A stretch of DNA of 64,000 bases from Rhinopomastus cyanomelas (GCA_013400115.1 VXBP01004446.1:959374-1023373); one strand, 5' to 3'; shown: positions 32,512-44,084, counted from the first letter of the stretch. Numbers and translations: made by a program. Notes: generated from the sequence alone by a model not told the origin.

Positions 32512-32571
32512 AGTCACAGAACACCAGTGATGTGAGAGATCATCTAGTCTGATCCCCCTGCCACAGCAGGA
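32512..32571 (-). mobile_element. CR1 3' tail
   Basis: AGTCACAGAACACCAGTGAT to CCCCCTGCCACAGCAGGATG. Confidence 0.85.
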
Positions 32572-32650
32572 TGTGTTCCTGTGTGACTGGGTCCAGGGGG
32601 TCGGACTAGATGATCATCTGAGGTCCCTTCCAATCCCTAATGTTTTGTGA
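32572..32650 (+). mobile_element. CR1 3' tail
   Basis: TGTGTTCCTGTGTGACTGGG to CCTAATGTTTTGTGA. Joined base to base with the preceding antisense tail. Confidence 0.88.
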
Positions 32651-32690
32651 ATAACATGATCATTACTTTTTATTTTTTAAAAGTAGAAAA

Positions 32691-32900
32691 GCTGGAGGTT
32701 CCTTATAAATATGAGAAGAACCTTCTTCCCAGTGAGGGTGACAGGGGCTGCCCAGCAGGGTTGTGGAGTCTCTTTCTCTGGAGACACTTAAAACCTGCCT
32801 GGACGTGTTCCTGTGTGACTGGATCTATGTGACCCTGCTGTGGCAGGGGATTGGACTGGGTGCTCTTTGGAGGTCCCTTCCCATCCCTGATGTTCTGTGA
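32691..32900 (+). mobile_element. CR1 3' end
   Basis: GCTGGAGGTTCCTTATAAAT to CCCTGATGTTCTGTGA. Confidence 0.94.
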
Positions 32901-33253
32901 TCCACCTGATCTCTAAGGAAAGAGCAGCTAAGAAAACCAGGGCAGAACTCCCCCACTCTAAACTTAATTGCTGCAAGACATGCTAAATAAAATCTAAAAT
33001 CAGGCTTCACGGGAGGACTTGAGGGGCTCATAAACCATATGTTGGCCCCCTGAACCAGCATTAATCTCCTCTTAAAGAGAGTGTAGGTCATTGTCATAAC
33101 CGTTTGAGGAAACATAATGAGGGGGACGCTACTCATGGCACAGTACTAGTGGTGGTCCTTATCGCTTATTGCGGCGATGAGCGGTGACCCACACACCCTA
33201 GAGAGGGGACACGGGGGGGGTTAGTGCAGTGGCCTGCGTGCACAGCCAGTGCT
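32901..33253. other. Intronic, no feature seen
   Basis: A G run at about 33213-33220. No exon recognised. Confidence 0.4.
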
Positions 33254-33320
33254 CTGCCAGACTGGACTGGATGACCTTTCGAGATCCCTTCCAGTCTCTG
33301 ATGTTCTGTGATGCTGTGAC
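33254..33320 (+). mobile_element. CR1 3' tail
   Basis: GACTGGACTGGATGACCTTT to GTTCTGTGATGCTGTGAC. Confidence 0.88.
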
Positions 33321-33605
33321 AGTGATGAGCTCTCCCGTGGGCTGCGTTAGCGCTCTCGGGCAGTAAGAAATGAAATAGTTTGTGCTACACAGGCATTTTC
33401 CTCAACAGACTTTGCTAAGGCAGTACTTTGAAGGCTCTTAAACCAAGAAGAACACAGAGTTAATAAATTTGTGTGTATACACATAGGCACACACCCCCCT
33501 TATACAGATGCTTCTACGTTTGGCACTCAGCGGCATCCAGGCAGGTCTGGTACAAGCTGCTGGAGGGAAAGAGCAGGGTGCAGCCACACACGTGTGTGTT
33601 CAGTT
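33321..33605. other. Intronic, no feature seen
   Basis: No exon or repeat recognised. Confidence 0.35.
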
Positions 33606-33668
33606 TATGGGGGGGATTGGACTAGATGATCTCCCCAGGTCCCTTCCAGTCCCTAACAATTCCATGAG
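33606..33668 (+). mobile_element. CR1 3' tail
   Basis: ATGGGGGGGATTGGACTAGA to CCAGTCCCTAACAATTCCAT. Confidence 0.85.
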
Positions 33669-34157
33669 TGTTTTCTGTTGTGTTTCTTCAATCTAGCAGC
33701 TCCAAGTGCAGACCTCAGACTCTTGTGCTGAAGATCATGTGCAGATTTCTTCTCTTAAGGTGGTGACAGCCACCACAGATGTCACAATTTATCACTTGGC
33801 TTTAACACAAATGTGATGGGATCTCATTAAATTTCTGCCACGAGATTTTATTGCTTTAATAATTTGTTGCAATATTTATAGAAGAGGGTGATGAATTGTA
33901 TTGGGTTTATCTTATGATCCAATAAATAACGCGGCAGGGCAATAAATCAGTCACGTTTCAAAGAGGTGCTAAAACGTCATTGTGTGAAATTCTAGATCCA
34001 AACATACTTGGGGCTTCTCTGAAAACAAAAGGGAACTTTATTAACTTGAGGTCTTCCATAGTAAACTGATTAGTTTGATTCTTGATTTAAAAAGAAAAGC
34101 CTTAAGCTACTGTCTGGTAGTTGTCAGCTTTAAAAAATAAAGTGCTTTGCCATGAGT
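33669..34157. other. Intronic; possible conserved non-coding block
   Basis: About 33820-33960 is AT-rich with many AATAAT/TTTAT words (GATCCAATAAATAACGCGGC near 33916) and no repeat match I know. Candidate regulatory element only by composition. Confidence 0.3.
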
Positions 34158-34226
34158 ATTGCCCTGCCCTGGCAAGGGGACTGGGCTAGGTGATCTCTCG
34201 AGGTCCCTTCCAATCCCTAATGACTC
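34158..34226 (+). mobile_element. CR1 3' tail
   Basis: TATTGCCCTGCCCTGGCAAG to TCCCTAATGACTCTCTTGG. Confidence 0.85.
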
Positions 34227-35566
34227 TCTTGGAAGTGCATGAGCTGAGTGTCATAGCAGAGGATAAATGATCCCCTGAGGCCTTCAGCTGAAATGGTTCC
34301 TGTCCAGTGCTGACCATCCCTAGAAATCCCATGTACTAGTAGGGCTGTAGAAAGATGGGCTAACGGGATTAGGACAACTTGCCTTTTATCTCAGAGGGCT
34401 TGCTTAACTCCTAAATCTTTTTATTAGGATGCCTTTATTTGACAAGCTGATGCACACAGGTCAGGTTGTGTAGCCTGAGGAGAAATGGTCCCCAGGCTTG
34501 TTCATGCCTTGTTGTTGCCAAGAAGCGTTAACGTGGACCAGCCTGTTCTGCGCTTGGCTGAGCCGCTCAGAAACGTGGCCAGAGTCAGGCTGGCAAACAC
34601 TTGGTCTGGAGTGGCTAGATGCTGCTTTGGGGATCCCAGCCTGGACTAGACCTAGCGACAGGTTCCCACGAGTAGATGACAGACTCATTATGGGAGACAC
34701 AAATAGTCTGGAATCAATTCTGAGGTACCAGAAATGTGGAAAAATCACGGAACTTCAGGGAGAGAGCAGAGAGAAAGAGAACAAAAGGCATGTAGTGCTT
34801 GTTAATTAAGACTGATGATATCAACAGAATATTAACGAGGACAGGATGAAAGGAGAGTTCATCTGAAATGTTAATGTGGAGCCGGGCGATCAAAGTCACT
34901 AAATATAAAATCTGTGCTGAATTAGTCACTCTTTGTTGTGTGTTTCTGGCTGCTTTTAGCAGCTGGCACCACCTCTGAGAAGAGCGGTGTGGTTGGGCAC
35001 CGGTGGGTAGCAATGAGAATGGGAAGGCAGGGGATGCAGCCGGACATCACGCAGGGACGGCTGCTCTTGTTGGCCTTGTCCCACCACAGAGAAAGGAGGA
35101 CTTCAGCTACAGCTCTTGTGGCCAGCCCAGGCTGTGCTGGCTGCCAGGCTGTAACTACAGAGGGAGCCTGTACTCCACCGAGGCAAACGCGCTCCCCGTG
35201 CGCTGAATTGAGAAGAAATGTGTGCGCTTCCCCTGACACGACAACTTGAACCCCCTGGGTGACATCCAAATTTATGTAATTGCAAGACCTAGATGACATT
35301 AATCATTCAACCACAAATTGAGTTCCAAGGTAAAGAAGTATTTGTCTGTCTTTCAGCAAGTGCACCGTTCTGGAATACATAATCATTTCCAATGTTTGCC
35401 AGGCTCTGGGAGGGAGGGCGAGAGCGATGTAGGAGAGAGGAAACCCTGGAAACCCCACAAACCCACCTGCCTGCTTCCAGGTGCTTGCTCCTGACAATGA
35501 GCAACTATTTGGGCTTTAGTTACCACATGGTTTTTGCTTGAGTCTGCTCAGCTCCTTTAATGATCC
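34227..35566. other. Intronic, no feature seen
   Basis: Overlapping open frames on both strands (34461-34809, 34922-35299) carry no domain I recognise. No repeats seen. Confidence 0.4.
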
Positions 35567-35830
35567 TCATAGGATCATTAGGGATTGGAAGGGACCCTGA
35601 AAGATCATCCAGTCCAATCCCCCCACCACAGCAGGATCACCTAGACCAAGCTGCACAGGAACACATCCAGGTGGGTTTTAAACATCTCTAGAGTAGGAGA
35701 CTCCACAACCCCCCTGGGCAGCCTGTTCCAGGGCTCTGTCACCCTCACCAAGAAGGTCCTTCTCAGACTGATGTGGAACCTCCTCTGATCCAGCTCACAC
35801 CTGTTGCCCTTTGTCCTATCATTGGATATC
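35567..35830 (-). mobile_element. CR1 3' end
   Basis: CATAGGATCATTAGGGATTG to GTCCTATCATTGGATATCAA. Confidence 0.95.
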
Positions 35831-35848
35831 AATGAAACCTCTGCCAAG

Positions 35849-36010
35849 AGACGTTTAGGTTAGACACTAGGACATTGGAAGAGGCTGTCCAGGAAAGTGA
35901 CTCAGTCCTCATCCCTGGATGTGCCGTGTAGACAGGGCTTGGCAGTGTGCTTGGTACAGTTGGGTTAATGGTTGAGCTCTGATCTCGGAGGTCTTTCCAG
36001 CCTAAATGAG
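35849..36010 (+). mobile_element. CR1 3' tail, older subfamily
   Basis: GACGTTTAGGTTAGACACTA, CCTCATCCCTGGATGTGCCG and GAGGTCTTTCCAGCCTAAAT. Confidence 0.75.
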
Positions 36011-36095
36011 ACTTGGTCTTAGATGATCCTGTGCTGGCAGGGGGTCTGGTCCGGATGATCTTTCGAGGTCCCTTCCAACCCAAAATGTTCTGTGG
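36008..36095 (+). mobile_element. CR1 3' tail
   Basis: GAGACTTGGTCTTAGATGAT to CCAAAATGTTCTGTGG. It appears fused to the end of the older element. Confidence 0.85.
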
Positions 36096-38171
36096 AGTAG
36101 TTGGAAGTATGTTCTTGCAGTCCTGTCTAGTGCAGGACACGGCAAATTAAGACCTCAAATGTCCCGAGAAGGTGGAATGACTAAAACATTGATGCATTAA
36201 TCACCCCTTCTATGAGGCTTTGGGCAGTCTAAGGGGCAGAGGGGTCTGTCTGGAGGGGAAGTGCCGCCGCAGGTGTTTTACGTGCGTGCCGCTTGGCCGG
36301 CTCTTTGTTTAGCTGGGATGAGTCTGTGTGAACAGCACCTTTTGGAGGACTACATAATCTGTGGGAGGTGATGATGAATTTTTAATTTGAGGAAGCCTGG
36401 CTTTTTACAAAACAAGCCTCATGATCTAAGAGGTAATGACTGCAAATTGCTGCCTTAAATGCCAGGGCTGGAGCTTCATTATTTTTTTTTTTGAGCATTA
36501 AATGATGATTTTAATAAAAGTCTGGTGTTTGTGTTCTCTTCTGAAAGCTATTACCTCTCAGCTCCTGGCTTATACCCCTCTGTCTAGAGGGCAGAGCCAA
36601 CATCATCTCATATTTTTCTTGGGTGCTATGAGAGCATCAATTTTTTCCTGGTGCTTTGATGGACCCGCAGCGCTGTGGGGCAAGTTAATGCAAACTGATG
36701 GCTTTTGCCCCCGTAATCAATGGAGCTGCGTGATGGTGGGCAGCTATTTTTCATTCCAGCATTTGGGGCAGCCGAGTGACTTTCTGTAAAAGGATCCTTT
36801 TGAATAGCAGTGATGGAAAGAACACGTTTGGCAGGAGGCTGAGTCGCTTTGTTATTGCTGCAGTTGCCTCCCAGCAAAGATCCCCGCACGCGCAATTTCC
36901 CCTATCGCTTACCTGTTGCATTTGAGTAAATCAGTTGCTTGCCACTGGGCTTAGAAAAGCAAAACAAGAAGCTGTCGAGCTCTCGTTAAGATTTCTGTGG
37001 AGTTTTTCTTTCCATTTCAAGTGTCCTCTCTGATCTTTAGCTTCTTACACCAGGGTGACAGAAGCGAAGGCTGTTAATGACCCACGTAGGGCTTTTTCCA
37101 TCGTAGATTCATTCTGGACACTGAGAAGAGCCCAGCTCCATCCTCCTGATGAGATGCTCTTTGTTCGCTTCACTTGAAGCGTGCGAGGTAGTAATGTGAT
37201 GAGTTTCCAGCCTCACGAGGTAGGACAGGCTGGGCACATTCGAAATACATAGATTTTCAAAGTTTGACTGCAAGATGTGGAGCTGTTCTTTGTTCTGCAG
37301 TCCTTGGAGGTCTGGCTCTGCAATCAAACGCAGATGATGGCCACTGAGTGTTACTGCTGAGAGGGAGCTCTGCCCTTACCTGAACATGCAGGGGCTGGCA
37401 GGGCTGCTGGAGAAACCTGTGAGAGCAGATGGATCTGTGCCATTCTTACAGCGCAGGGGATCCTCCAGCATCTCTTCAATCCAGCGCCGCTGTCGCCTGC
37501 AGCAGCAGCTGTTAATGAACTTCACCCCAAAATCTGTTGTGCTCAGTAACTTCGTTCGTGCCTCTTCCAACGCTAGGCAGGGCTTGAAGCAGCTTTTTGG
37601 GATCAACGTGAGCTTTTCCCTCTTGGAAAGCTCACAGCTGTTCTGTTCACCTCCTCCCTCTTTCTCCCCTTATTCTCAGTTAGGAAACACGGCTGCCCCG
37701 CACCCCCCACCAGCAAAGCACCCTTAGAGCTGGGCTCCTGTCCTGTCGGTGTCATTGACTCGTGGCCGCTTCCCGACAGCTGTAAATGACCCCCTAGAAG
37801 TTCTACCGGCCGCTACCCACGTGTCGCTCTGCGAGCACCGAGTCCATGAGTGAGGGGATAAATCACTGGCTTCAGCCCCGCGCAGGATGTGCGGCGGCAC
37901 GTGGAAATACATCAGGTGTTAATTCGTTTCTGAAGGTGACCCAGAAGCAGATGATCACAATGCAAGTGCAATAGAAATGCCCTGATAATGGAGTCGCTGA
38001 TGAGGATTTACAGGTTAAGCGCAGCTGCAGGATTTATGGCCTCGTGTTTGGTTTGGGTTTAACGTGCCCTAACTTCGTGGCCACCTAAATAGATCCAGCG
38101 AGTGCTGCTGCCATCTCCCGGTCGAGATCCAAGTTAAACACTGGGTTCAGAAGCTCTGTGTGCTTGTTCCA
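36096..38171. other. Intronic; one moderately CpG-rich patch
   Basis: No exon or repeat recognised in about 2 kb. A T run at 36480-36492. 37690-37905 is richer in CpG (CGGCCGCTACCCACGTGTCG) than its surroundings and could be a small regulatory element. The 113-codon frame 37386-37727 has no domain I know. Confidence 0.35.
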
Positions 38172-38335
38172 ACCTGCCTGGAACACGGGAGGTTCCACGT
38201 CAATGTGAGAAGGAACCTCTTCCCAGTGAGGGTGACAGAGCAACTTGAAGCTGTCCAGGGTGGTTGTGGCGTCACCTCTGGAGACGCTGAAAACCTGCCT
38301 GGAACACAAGAGGTTCCACATCAACATGAGAGACC
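38172..38335 (+). mobile_element. CR1 3' end, rearranged
   Basis: CCTGGAACACGGGAGGTTCC through CTGGAGACGCTGAAAACCTG. Then the GGAACACAAGAGGTTCCACA segment repeats at about 38300-38331, so an internal tandem duplication is present. Confidence 0.85.
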
Positions 38336-38367
38336 TTATCTTGTATTAGGGACAGGAAGCTTCCCAA

Positions 38368-38848
38368 AACCAGCATCTGGAATATTGTGTCCAGTTCTGG
38401 GCCCCTCAGTTCTAGAAGGACACAGAGCTGCTGGAGAGAGAGGCCAGCGCAGAGCCACAAAGATGATGGAGTGGAGCATCTCCCTGATGAAGAAGGGCTG
38501 AGGGAGCTGGGTCTCTTGAGCTTGGAGAAAAGGAACTTGAGGAGTGACCTCATTAATGCTGATGAATATGTGAGGGGTGGGTGTCAGGAGGATGGAGCCA
38601 GGCTCTGCTCAGGGGCATCTAATGAAAGGACAAGGAGCAGTGGGTGTCAGCTGGAACAGAGGAGGTTCTGTATAAAAATCAGAAGGAACTACTTCTGGGT
38701 GAGGGTGACGGAGTGCTGGAAGGGGCTGCCCAGGGGAGCTGTGGAGTCTCCTTCTCTGGAGACATTTAAAACCTGCTGGACATGTTCCTGTGTGACTGGA
38801 TCTAGGTCGTCCTGCTGTGGTGGGGGGATTGGACTGGATGGTCTTTTC
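38368..38848 (+). mobile_element. CR1 3' end, about 480 bp, lacking the last tail bases
   Basis: GCATCTGGAATATTGTGTCC to TTGGACTGGATGGTCTTTTC. The frame 38387-38851 is CR1 ORF2 with a shift near its start. Confidence 0.96.
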
Positions 38849-39398
38849 TAGAAAAGTGCAGCACAAGTGATCCAACCTAGACAGGAGTTTGTGGAGAGAA
38901 ACGCTGGGGGTAGTGATTGGAAATGTTGTTCAGCTGATGCTTTAACAGCAAGAGTAAAAAGAAGGTAAGACCAGGGGGAGGAACCTTGCTGTTAAATGAA
39001 GAACATAATTTGATGAGTGAAGTGGTCCTGAAATTGTCAAAGAACCACTTTTTAGCTCTGATTAATGTAATTTGTGTAATTGAAAAATATAATGCTAAGG
39101 GCTGCAGCCAAATACCTTCAAAAACAAGCTGGCTCTGGAGAGCTCCCTAAAACGCCAGGAGGAAAGGTGCTGCAGAACCCTAGGGGTTGCAGCCTGGTGA
39201 GGTCTGTTCAGACAGCAGTAGAAGCTGAAAACAGCAGGATGGCTTCTGCTTTTCAGAAGATGAGAAACAGTCATCCTGAGTGAGGCTGAGAACACTGTCT
39301 GCAGCCGTTTGAGACAGTTTCTAGAGGCTTCTCTTGTTGCTCTCTTGGAGACTTCCCCCCCCCCCGTGGTTAGTCCTTGTATGAGGATGGATTCAGAC
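38849..39398. other. Intronic, no feature seen
   Basis: C run at about 39355-39365. No exon recognised. Confidence 0.4.
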
Positions 39399-39530
39399 AT
39401 CACAGAACATGAGGGATTGGAAGGGACCTGGAAAGATCATCCAGTCCAATCCCCCACCACAGCAGGGTCACCAAGATCCAGTCGCACAGGAACATGGCTG
39501 GGCAGGTTTCAAACGTCTCCAGAGAAGGAT
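39399..39530 (-). mobile_element. CR1 3' end
   Basis: ATCACAGAACATGAGGGATT to CAAACGTCTCCAGAGAAGGA. Confidence 0.93.
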
Positions 39531-40620
39531 ATTTCATGGTGCAAACTGAATCTTTGTTGGCATAAAAATCGATGAATAAGCAGAATATAATGAACAGCAG
39601 GAGAACAGGGCGGAGAAGTTCTTGTGTCTAGACTAGAACCTCTGTCTTTTATAAGTGCAAGGCAGGTCTAGAGCACTTTCTGTTGGGCAGAAACTGGTTT
39701 GTAAGAGGCATTAGCTAAAGGTACACTAAAAGTGATGAATAATTTCCTGGTTGTCATAGTTGTAGAGCTCCTTTCCAGCAGGCGTCAGGACCCGACAAAT
39801 GAAGCCCCGTTCCCACCCGTGCTGCCTCTTGGCATAATTTAGAGGCTGGCACATGTCCACGGAGCAGGGCGCTGGTGGTGTTGGCGGGTTTGGTCCGTAC
39901 GTCGCATGGCTGTGCTCTGGAGCTGTTAGTCTTTTTCCTGCTGGCCTGAATTTGTAAAGTTTTGAAAGCAGAAGTTCCTTTATAACTAATAATGATGTGA
40001 CTTAGTGTTTTCTGTGAGGTGCTTTGATTTTGAAATCTCTGACTGGAAAGACAACAGTATTTCCGAATTTATCCACGTCAGAGTCCTCCCAAGTGCCTCA
40101 GAGCTTCACAAACCGAGTTTTTGGTGTGAAGCTGCACCTGCTTAGGAAAATCATAGCAGTCCAGAAGAAAATCAAGGCGTTCCTGAGGGGTTCCTTTAAT
40201 TGATAAACAGCACTTTGCTCGTTCCGCCCGGGCAAACAGGCTGCCTCGTTCAGCTGGAATTAGCGTCACACACGAACCATGGGACGACGTTTTGGCAAGA
40301 AATGAGGCTTGTCGCCTGATTTCCAATAAAGATTGGAGCTGAAACATCGTGAGATCACTTAATCTTGTTAAACGTGGCACCAGCCACTAAGTGTGTTAGA
40401 GCGTGTGTTGAAACGATAACAAATCCCACTGCTAGACCTCGTAGGAAGCAGTCCTCTGTGCGCTCAGCTGCTGCTCTGGAAGGGACTCCTGCTGCTGCAG
40501 AGCTATTTACCCGGCCCTTTTGGTGCTGGCTGCTGTGGTTGGATGCAGACCACACACTCCTGATTGTGTGCTTGTGAACAGTTGCACTTGGTTTTTAGTG
40601 TATATTTCAAAAAATACATG
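39531..40620. other. Intronic, no feature seen
   Basis: No exon or repeat recognised. The minus-strand 100-codon frame 40078-40380 has no domain I know. Confidence 0.4.
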
Positions 40621-41266
40621 GTTAACCATGGCACAGCAATGTGCCCTGGTGGCCAAGAAGGCCAATGGGATCCTGGGGTGTATTAGGAGGAGTGTGTCCA
40701 GCAGATAGAGGGAGGTTCTTCTCCCCCTCTACTCTGCCCTGGTGAGGCCTCATCTTGAGCACTGTGTTCAGTTTTGGGCCCCCCAGTTTAAGAGGGACAA
40801 GGATCTACTGGAGAGGGTCCAGCGGAGGGCTACGAGGATGATTAGGGGACAGGAGGGCATGGCTTATGAGGAGAGGCTGAGGGACTTGGGGCTTTTTAGT
40901 CTGGAGAAGAGAAGACTTAGGGGAGATTTGATCAATGTTTATAAGTACCTGAAGGCTGGCCAGGAGGGGGGGGACAGGCTCTTTTCACTTGCTCCCTGTG
41001 ATAGGACAAGGAGCAATGGGTGTAAGTTGCAGCAGAGGAGGTTCCGCCTCAACACAAGGGGGAACTTCTTTGCTGTGAGGGTCACGGAGCACTGGAACAG
41101 ACTCCCCAGGGAGGTCGTGGAGTCTCCTTCTCTGGGGACTTTCAAGGCCGCCTGGATGCGTTCCTCTGTGATCTGTGTTAGATAGTTTTGTCCTGCTGCG
41201 GCAGGAGGGTTGGACTCGATGATCTCTTGGGTCCCTTCCAACCCCTAACACCCTATGATCCTATGA
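40621..41266 (+). mobile_element. CR1 3' end, longest copy (about 645 bp), distinct subfamily
   Basis: Starts near ACCATGGCACAGCAATGTGC. It keeps a 147-codon ORF2 C-terminal frame (40742-41185) reading RPHLEHCVQFWAPQFKRDKD, LLERVQRRATRMIRGQEGMA and TEHWNRLPREVVESPSLGTF. A TAG just upstream (about 40707) breaks the longer frame. It ends CACCCTATGATCCTATGAAG, unlike most other copies. LINE ORF2 encodes endonuclease and reverse transcriptase; only the extreme C-terminus is here. Confidence 0.97.
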
Positions 41267-41380
41267 AGTACAGTTTAGGAAGGGAGAAATACACACTGCA
41301 TGACACTACATAACGTATAAAAGCTGTCTCCTTATATAAAATACAGGTAATAACATAAAATGTACAGTCTATAGCATCAT

Positions 41381-41539
41381 ACAATGTAGAGTTGGTTTCT
41401 TCTATGTGGACTCAGAGCTGTGTGTGACCAGCAGCCCATCAGCCCCATGTATAACACTAGACAATGTAGAGTTGTTTTTTTCTACGTGGACCCAGAGCTG
41501 TGTGTGACCAACAACCCATCAGCCCCGTGTATAAAGCTG
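41381..41539 (+). repeat. Two-copy tandem repeat, 80-bp unit
   Basis: ACAATGTAGAGTTG at 41381 and 41461. The units share GAGCTGTGTGTGACCA and CCCATCAGCCCC and are close to identical. Confidence 0.9.
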
Positions 41540-41582
41540 GATGGTCTTTTGAGGTCCCTCCCAATCCCTGATGTCCTGTGAT
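41536..41582 (+). mobile_element. CR1 3' tail
   Basis: GCTGGATGGTCTTTTGAGGT to CCTGATGTCCTGTGATTT. It directly follows the 80-bp tandem. Confidence 0.85.
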
Positions 41583-42219
41583 TTAACTTTGATTCACCCA
41601 TGAACAGCACAGCAAGGTCTTGTTTTCATTTCAACAGCAGAAAGAAGGGGTTAAAGAGGTCTTGACAAGCTGCTGTTTCTAAAAACAGTTCTCAGTTTCC
41701 TAGGGAGTCAAAAAGCAGCTGCAAGCTCTGATCTTCGTTCTTTAATGCATGTTTTATGACGTTTTGTCTGCGAGCAGGTTGGGGTGATTCCTGTGCCTTT
41801 TGTCTCTTTGTCTTGGGTAACGTGTGACAGCGACAACCTGCAGCTGCACAAAGCCAGGGCACGCTGGGGTCTGCTCTCCAGTCGCAGACTGTTGTGCTTG
41901 TCCCGCGTCCTCTGCCGAGTGGCACCGCTGCCGTCCTCTGCCGCTTTCAGCTGGGTTTATTTCTGCTGGCTGTGGGCGTTATTGCTCGTCTCAGTGACGA
42001 GAGCTTGGAGAGCTGACTGGCGCGTGGTTGGTTCTCATCTTCATCCCCCTCCTCCTTTTGTCTTCCCTGTCTGTCCTTGGCACCTGTAATGCCAGTTTAT
42101 CGCAATGGCAGAAGTACTGGGCCTTGTGGATGAATCTTCTCTGAACTCACATTCTTCAGTGTTTTATTGGAAAAGGAAGAGGACGAGTTACGTTACTGTG
42201 TCTGAGAGGCTTCATGGCT
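41583..42219. other. Intronic, no feature seen
   Basis: No exon or repeat recognised. The 41784-42089 frame has no known domain. Confidence 0.4.
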
Positions 42220-42414
42220 CTCCAGGGGCCCTCAGTTCAAGGAGGACACAACTGCTGGAGACAGTCCAGTGCAGAGCCACCAAGATGATGGAGTAGGTCA
42301 CATCCCTTATGAGGAAAGGCTGAGGGAGCTGGGTCTCTAGAGCTTGGAGAAGAGGAGACTGAGGGCTGAGCTCATTCACCTTGATAAATATGTGAAGGGT
42401 GGGTGGCAGGAGGG
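42220..42414 (+). mobile_element. CR1 ORF2 fragment
   Basis: TCCAGGGGCCCTCAGTTCAA to GAAGGGTGGGTGGCAGGAGG. It breaks off where an older CR1 tail begins. Confidence 0.93.
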
Positions 42415-42515
42415 TGAGGTGTTGAGGGATGTGGTTTAGGGGTGAACTTGTCAGGTAGAGTAGATGGTTGGACCCAGGGGTCTCTTCCAACCAGAGCAGT
42501 TCTGTGATTCTGTGA
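42415..42515 (+). mobile_element. CR1 3' tail, older subfamily
   Basis: GAGGTGTTGAGGGATGTGGT to GCAGTTCTGTGATTCTGTG. Confidence 0.85.
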
Positions 42516-42938
42516 AAATATTAGAAATGGTTGTGCTGTTAGGAATAATTTAGGTTTCTCCTAAAACCTGTAGCACAGCTGTTTTTGAAGACTGTGCCTT
42601 AGTTGAAGGTCTTTCCTTCCTCTGTCCCCTGCATTATGGTGGGTTGTTTTTTGGATTCACAAGCTAATGCAAAGAGGTGGCCCTACCCTGAAACAGTCTG
42701 GACTTGCTCTCCTCTGCAGGTAATTAGCTATTGCACTTTAGCTCATTACTTCATAGGTGATAAATTACTTTGGGGAAAAAATGCTTTTAAAGAGTTTGAC
42801 AAGTTTAATTAATCTATTAAAACTTTGACTCTTGGATGGATTTGCCAGAAACATCTTCCTGTTTCAAGGGCACCTCAGCTACCACCCTCTGCCACCATTC
42901 CAAAGTGGCACTGAGCAAGGAATCACAAAATCACACAC
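42516..42938. other. Intronic, no feature seen
   Basis: No exon or repeat recognised. Confidence 0.4.
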
Positions 42939-43131
42939 AATCACAGGACACTGGGGACTCGAAGGGACCTCGAAAGATCTAGTCCAATTGCCCTGCCACG
43001 GCAGGATCCCCTAGATCCAGTCACATAGGAACACGTCCAGGTGGGTTTTAGACTCCTCCAGAGGAGGAGACTCCACAGCCTCCCTGGGCAGCCCCTTGTG
43101 GTGCTCTGTCACTCTTGCTGTGAAGAAGTTC
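42939..43131 (-). mobile_element. CR1 3' end
   Basis: AATCACAGGACACTGGGGAC to TCTTGCTGTGAAGAAGTTCT. Confidence 0.94.
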
Positions 43132-43409
43132 TGAGCCTCTCATTCCAGAAGGACACAGAGCTGCTGGAGAGAGTCCAGTGCAGAGCCACAAAGATGATGG
43201 AGTGGAACCTCTCTCTGATGAGGAAAGGCTGAGGGAGCTGGGGCTCTTGGAGAAAAGACTGAGGGGTGACCTCAGGTTTATAAATATGTGAAGGGTGGGT
43301 GTCAGGAGGATGGAACCAGGATCTGCTCAGCATCATCTACTGATGGGACAAGGGGCAGCGGGTGTGAGCAGGAACAGAGGAGGTTCCACCTCAATATGAG
43401 AAGGAACTC
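43132..43409 (+). mobile_element. CR1 ORF2 fragment, lacks 3' tail
   Basis: GAGCCTCTCATTCCAGAAGG to CACCTCAATATGAGAAGGAA. It abuts the previous antisense copy; both are cut at the junction, within the same AAGGAACT/AAGTTC region of CR1 at their far ends. Confidence 0.94.
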
Positions 43410-43692
43410 ATGCTGATTGTTATTTTGGTTCTTTCTGCTCTGTTCTGTCCTTACAGAACACTTGCAGTGTTAGACTCTTAATCTCTTCCTGGGAATTACA
43501 GGCCCAGTGGGAACATGGAAATAGCAGCAACCTGTCTCGCTATCAATTTAGTCGCACGCCCGTGACGCACATTGAAGTGTCTGAAGTGGCAGAGAGTTCT
43601 TGACAAGCATTGTCTCACCAGAGTCTGCTCACAGAAAAAGAGATGGATCTCATGCTGCCTCAACATATTAATACAAAACTGTTTCCAGGGAA
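43410..43692. other. Intronic, no feature seen
   Basis: No exon or repeat recognised. Confidence 0.35.
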
Positions 43693-44084
43693 CAGTTGTG
43701 GAGCTGGGTCTCTTTAGCTTGGGAAAAAAGCAGAGTGTGGGGTGAGCTCATTAATGTCTATGAATCTGTGAAGGGTGGGTGTCAGGAGGATGGAGCCAGG
43801 CTCTGCTCAGGGGCATCTAATGGTAGGACCAGGGGCAATGGGTGTGAGTTGGAACACAGGAGGCTCCACATCAGTGTGAGAAGGAACTTCTTAATGGTGA
43901 GGGGGACAGAGCCCTGGAAGGGGCTGCCCAGGGTGGGTGTGGAATCTACTTCTCCAGAGCCGTTTAAAACCCATCTGGACATGTCCCTGTGCGACTTGGT
44001 CTAGGTGATCCTGCTGCAGCAAGGGGATTGGACTAGATGATCTTTGGAGGTCCCTTCCAATCCCTGATGTTCCAAGATTTTGTG
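43693..44084 (+). mobile_element. CR1 3' end, about 390 bp
   Basis: GTTGTGGAGCTGGGTCTCTT to CCCTGATGTTCCAAGATTTT. Frame 43696-44004 is ORF2. Confidence 0.95.
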
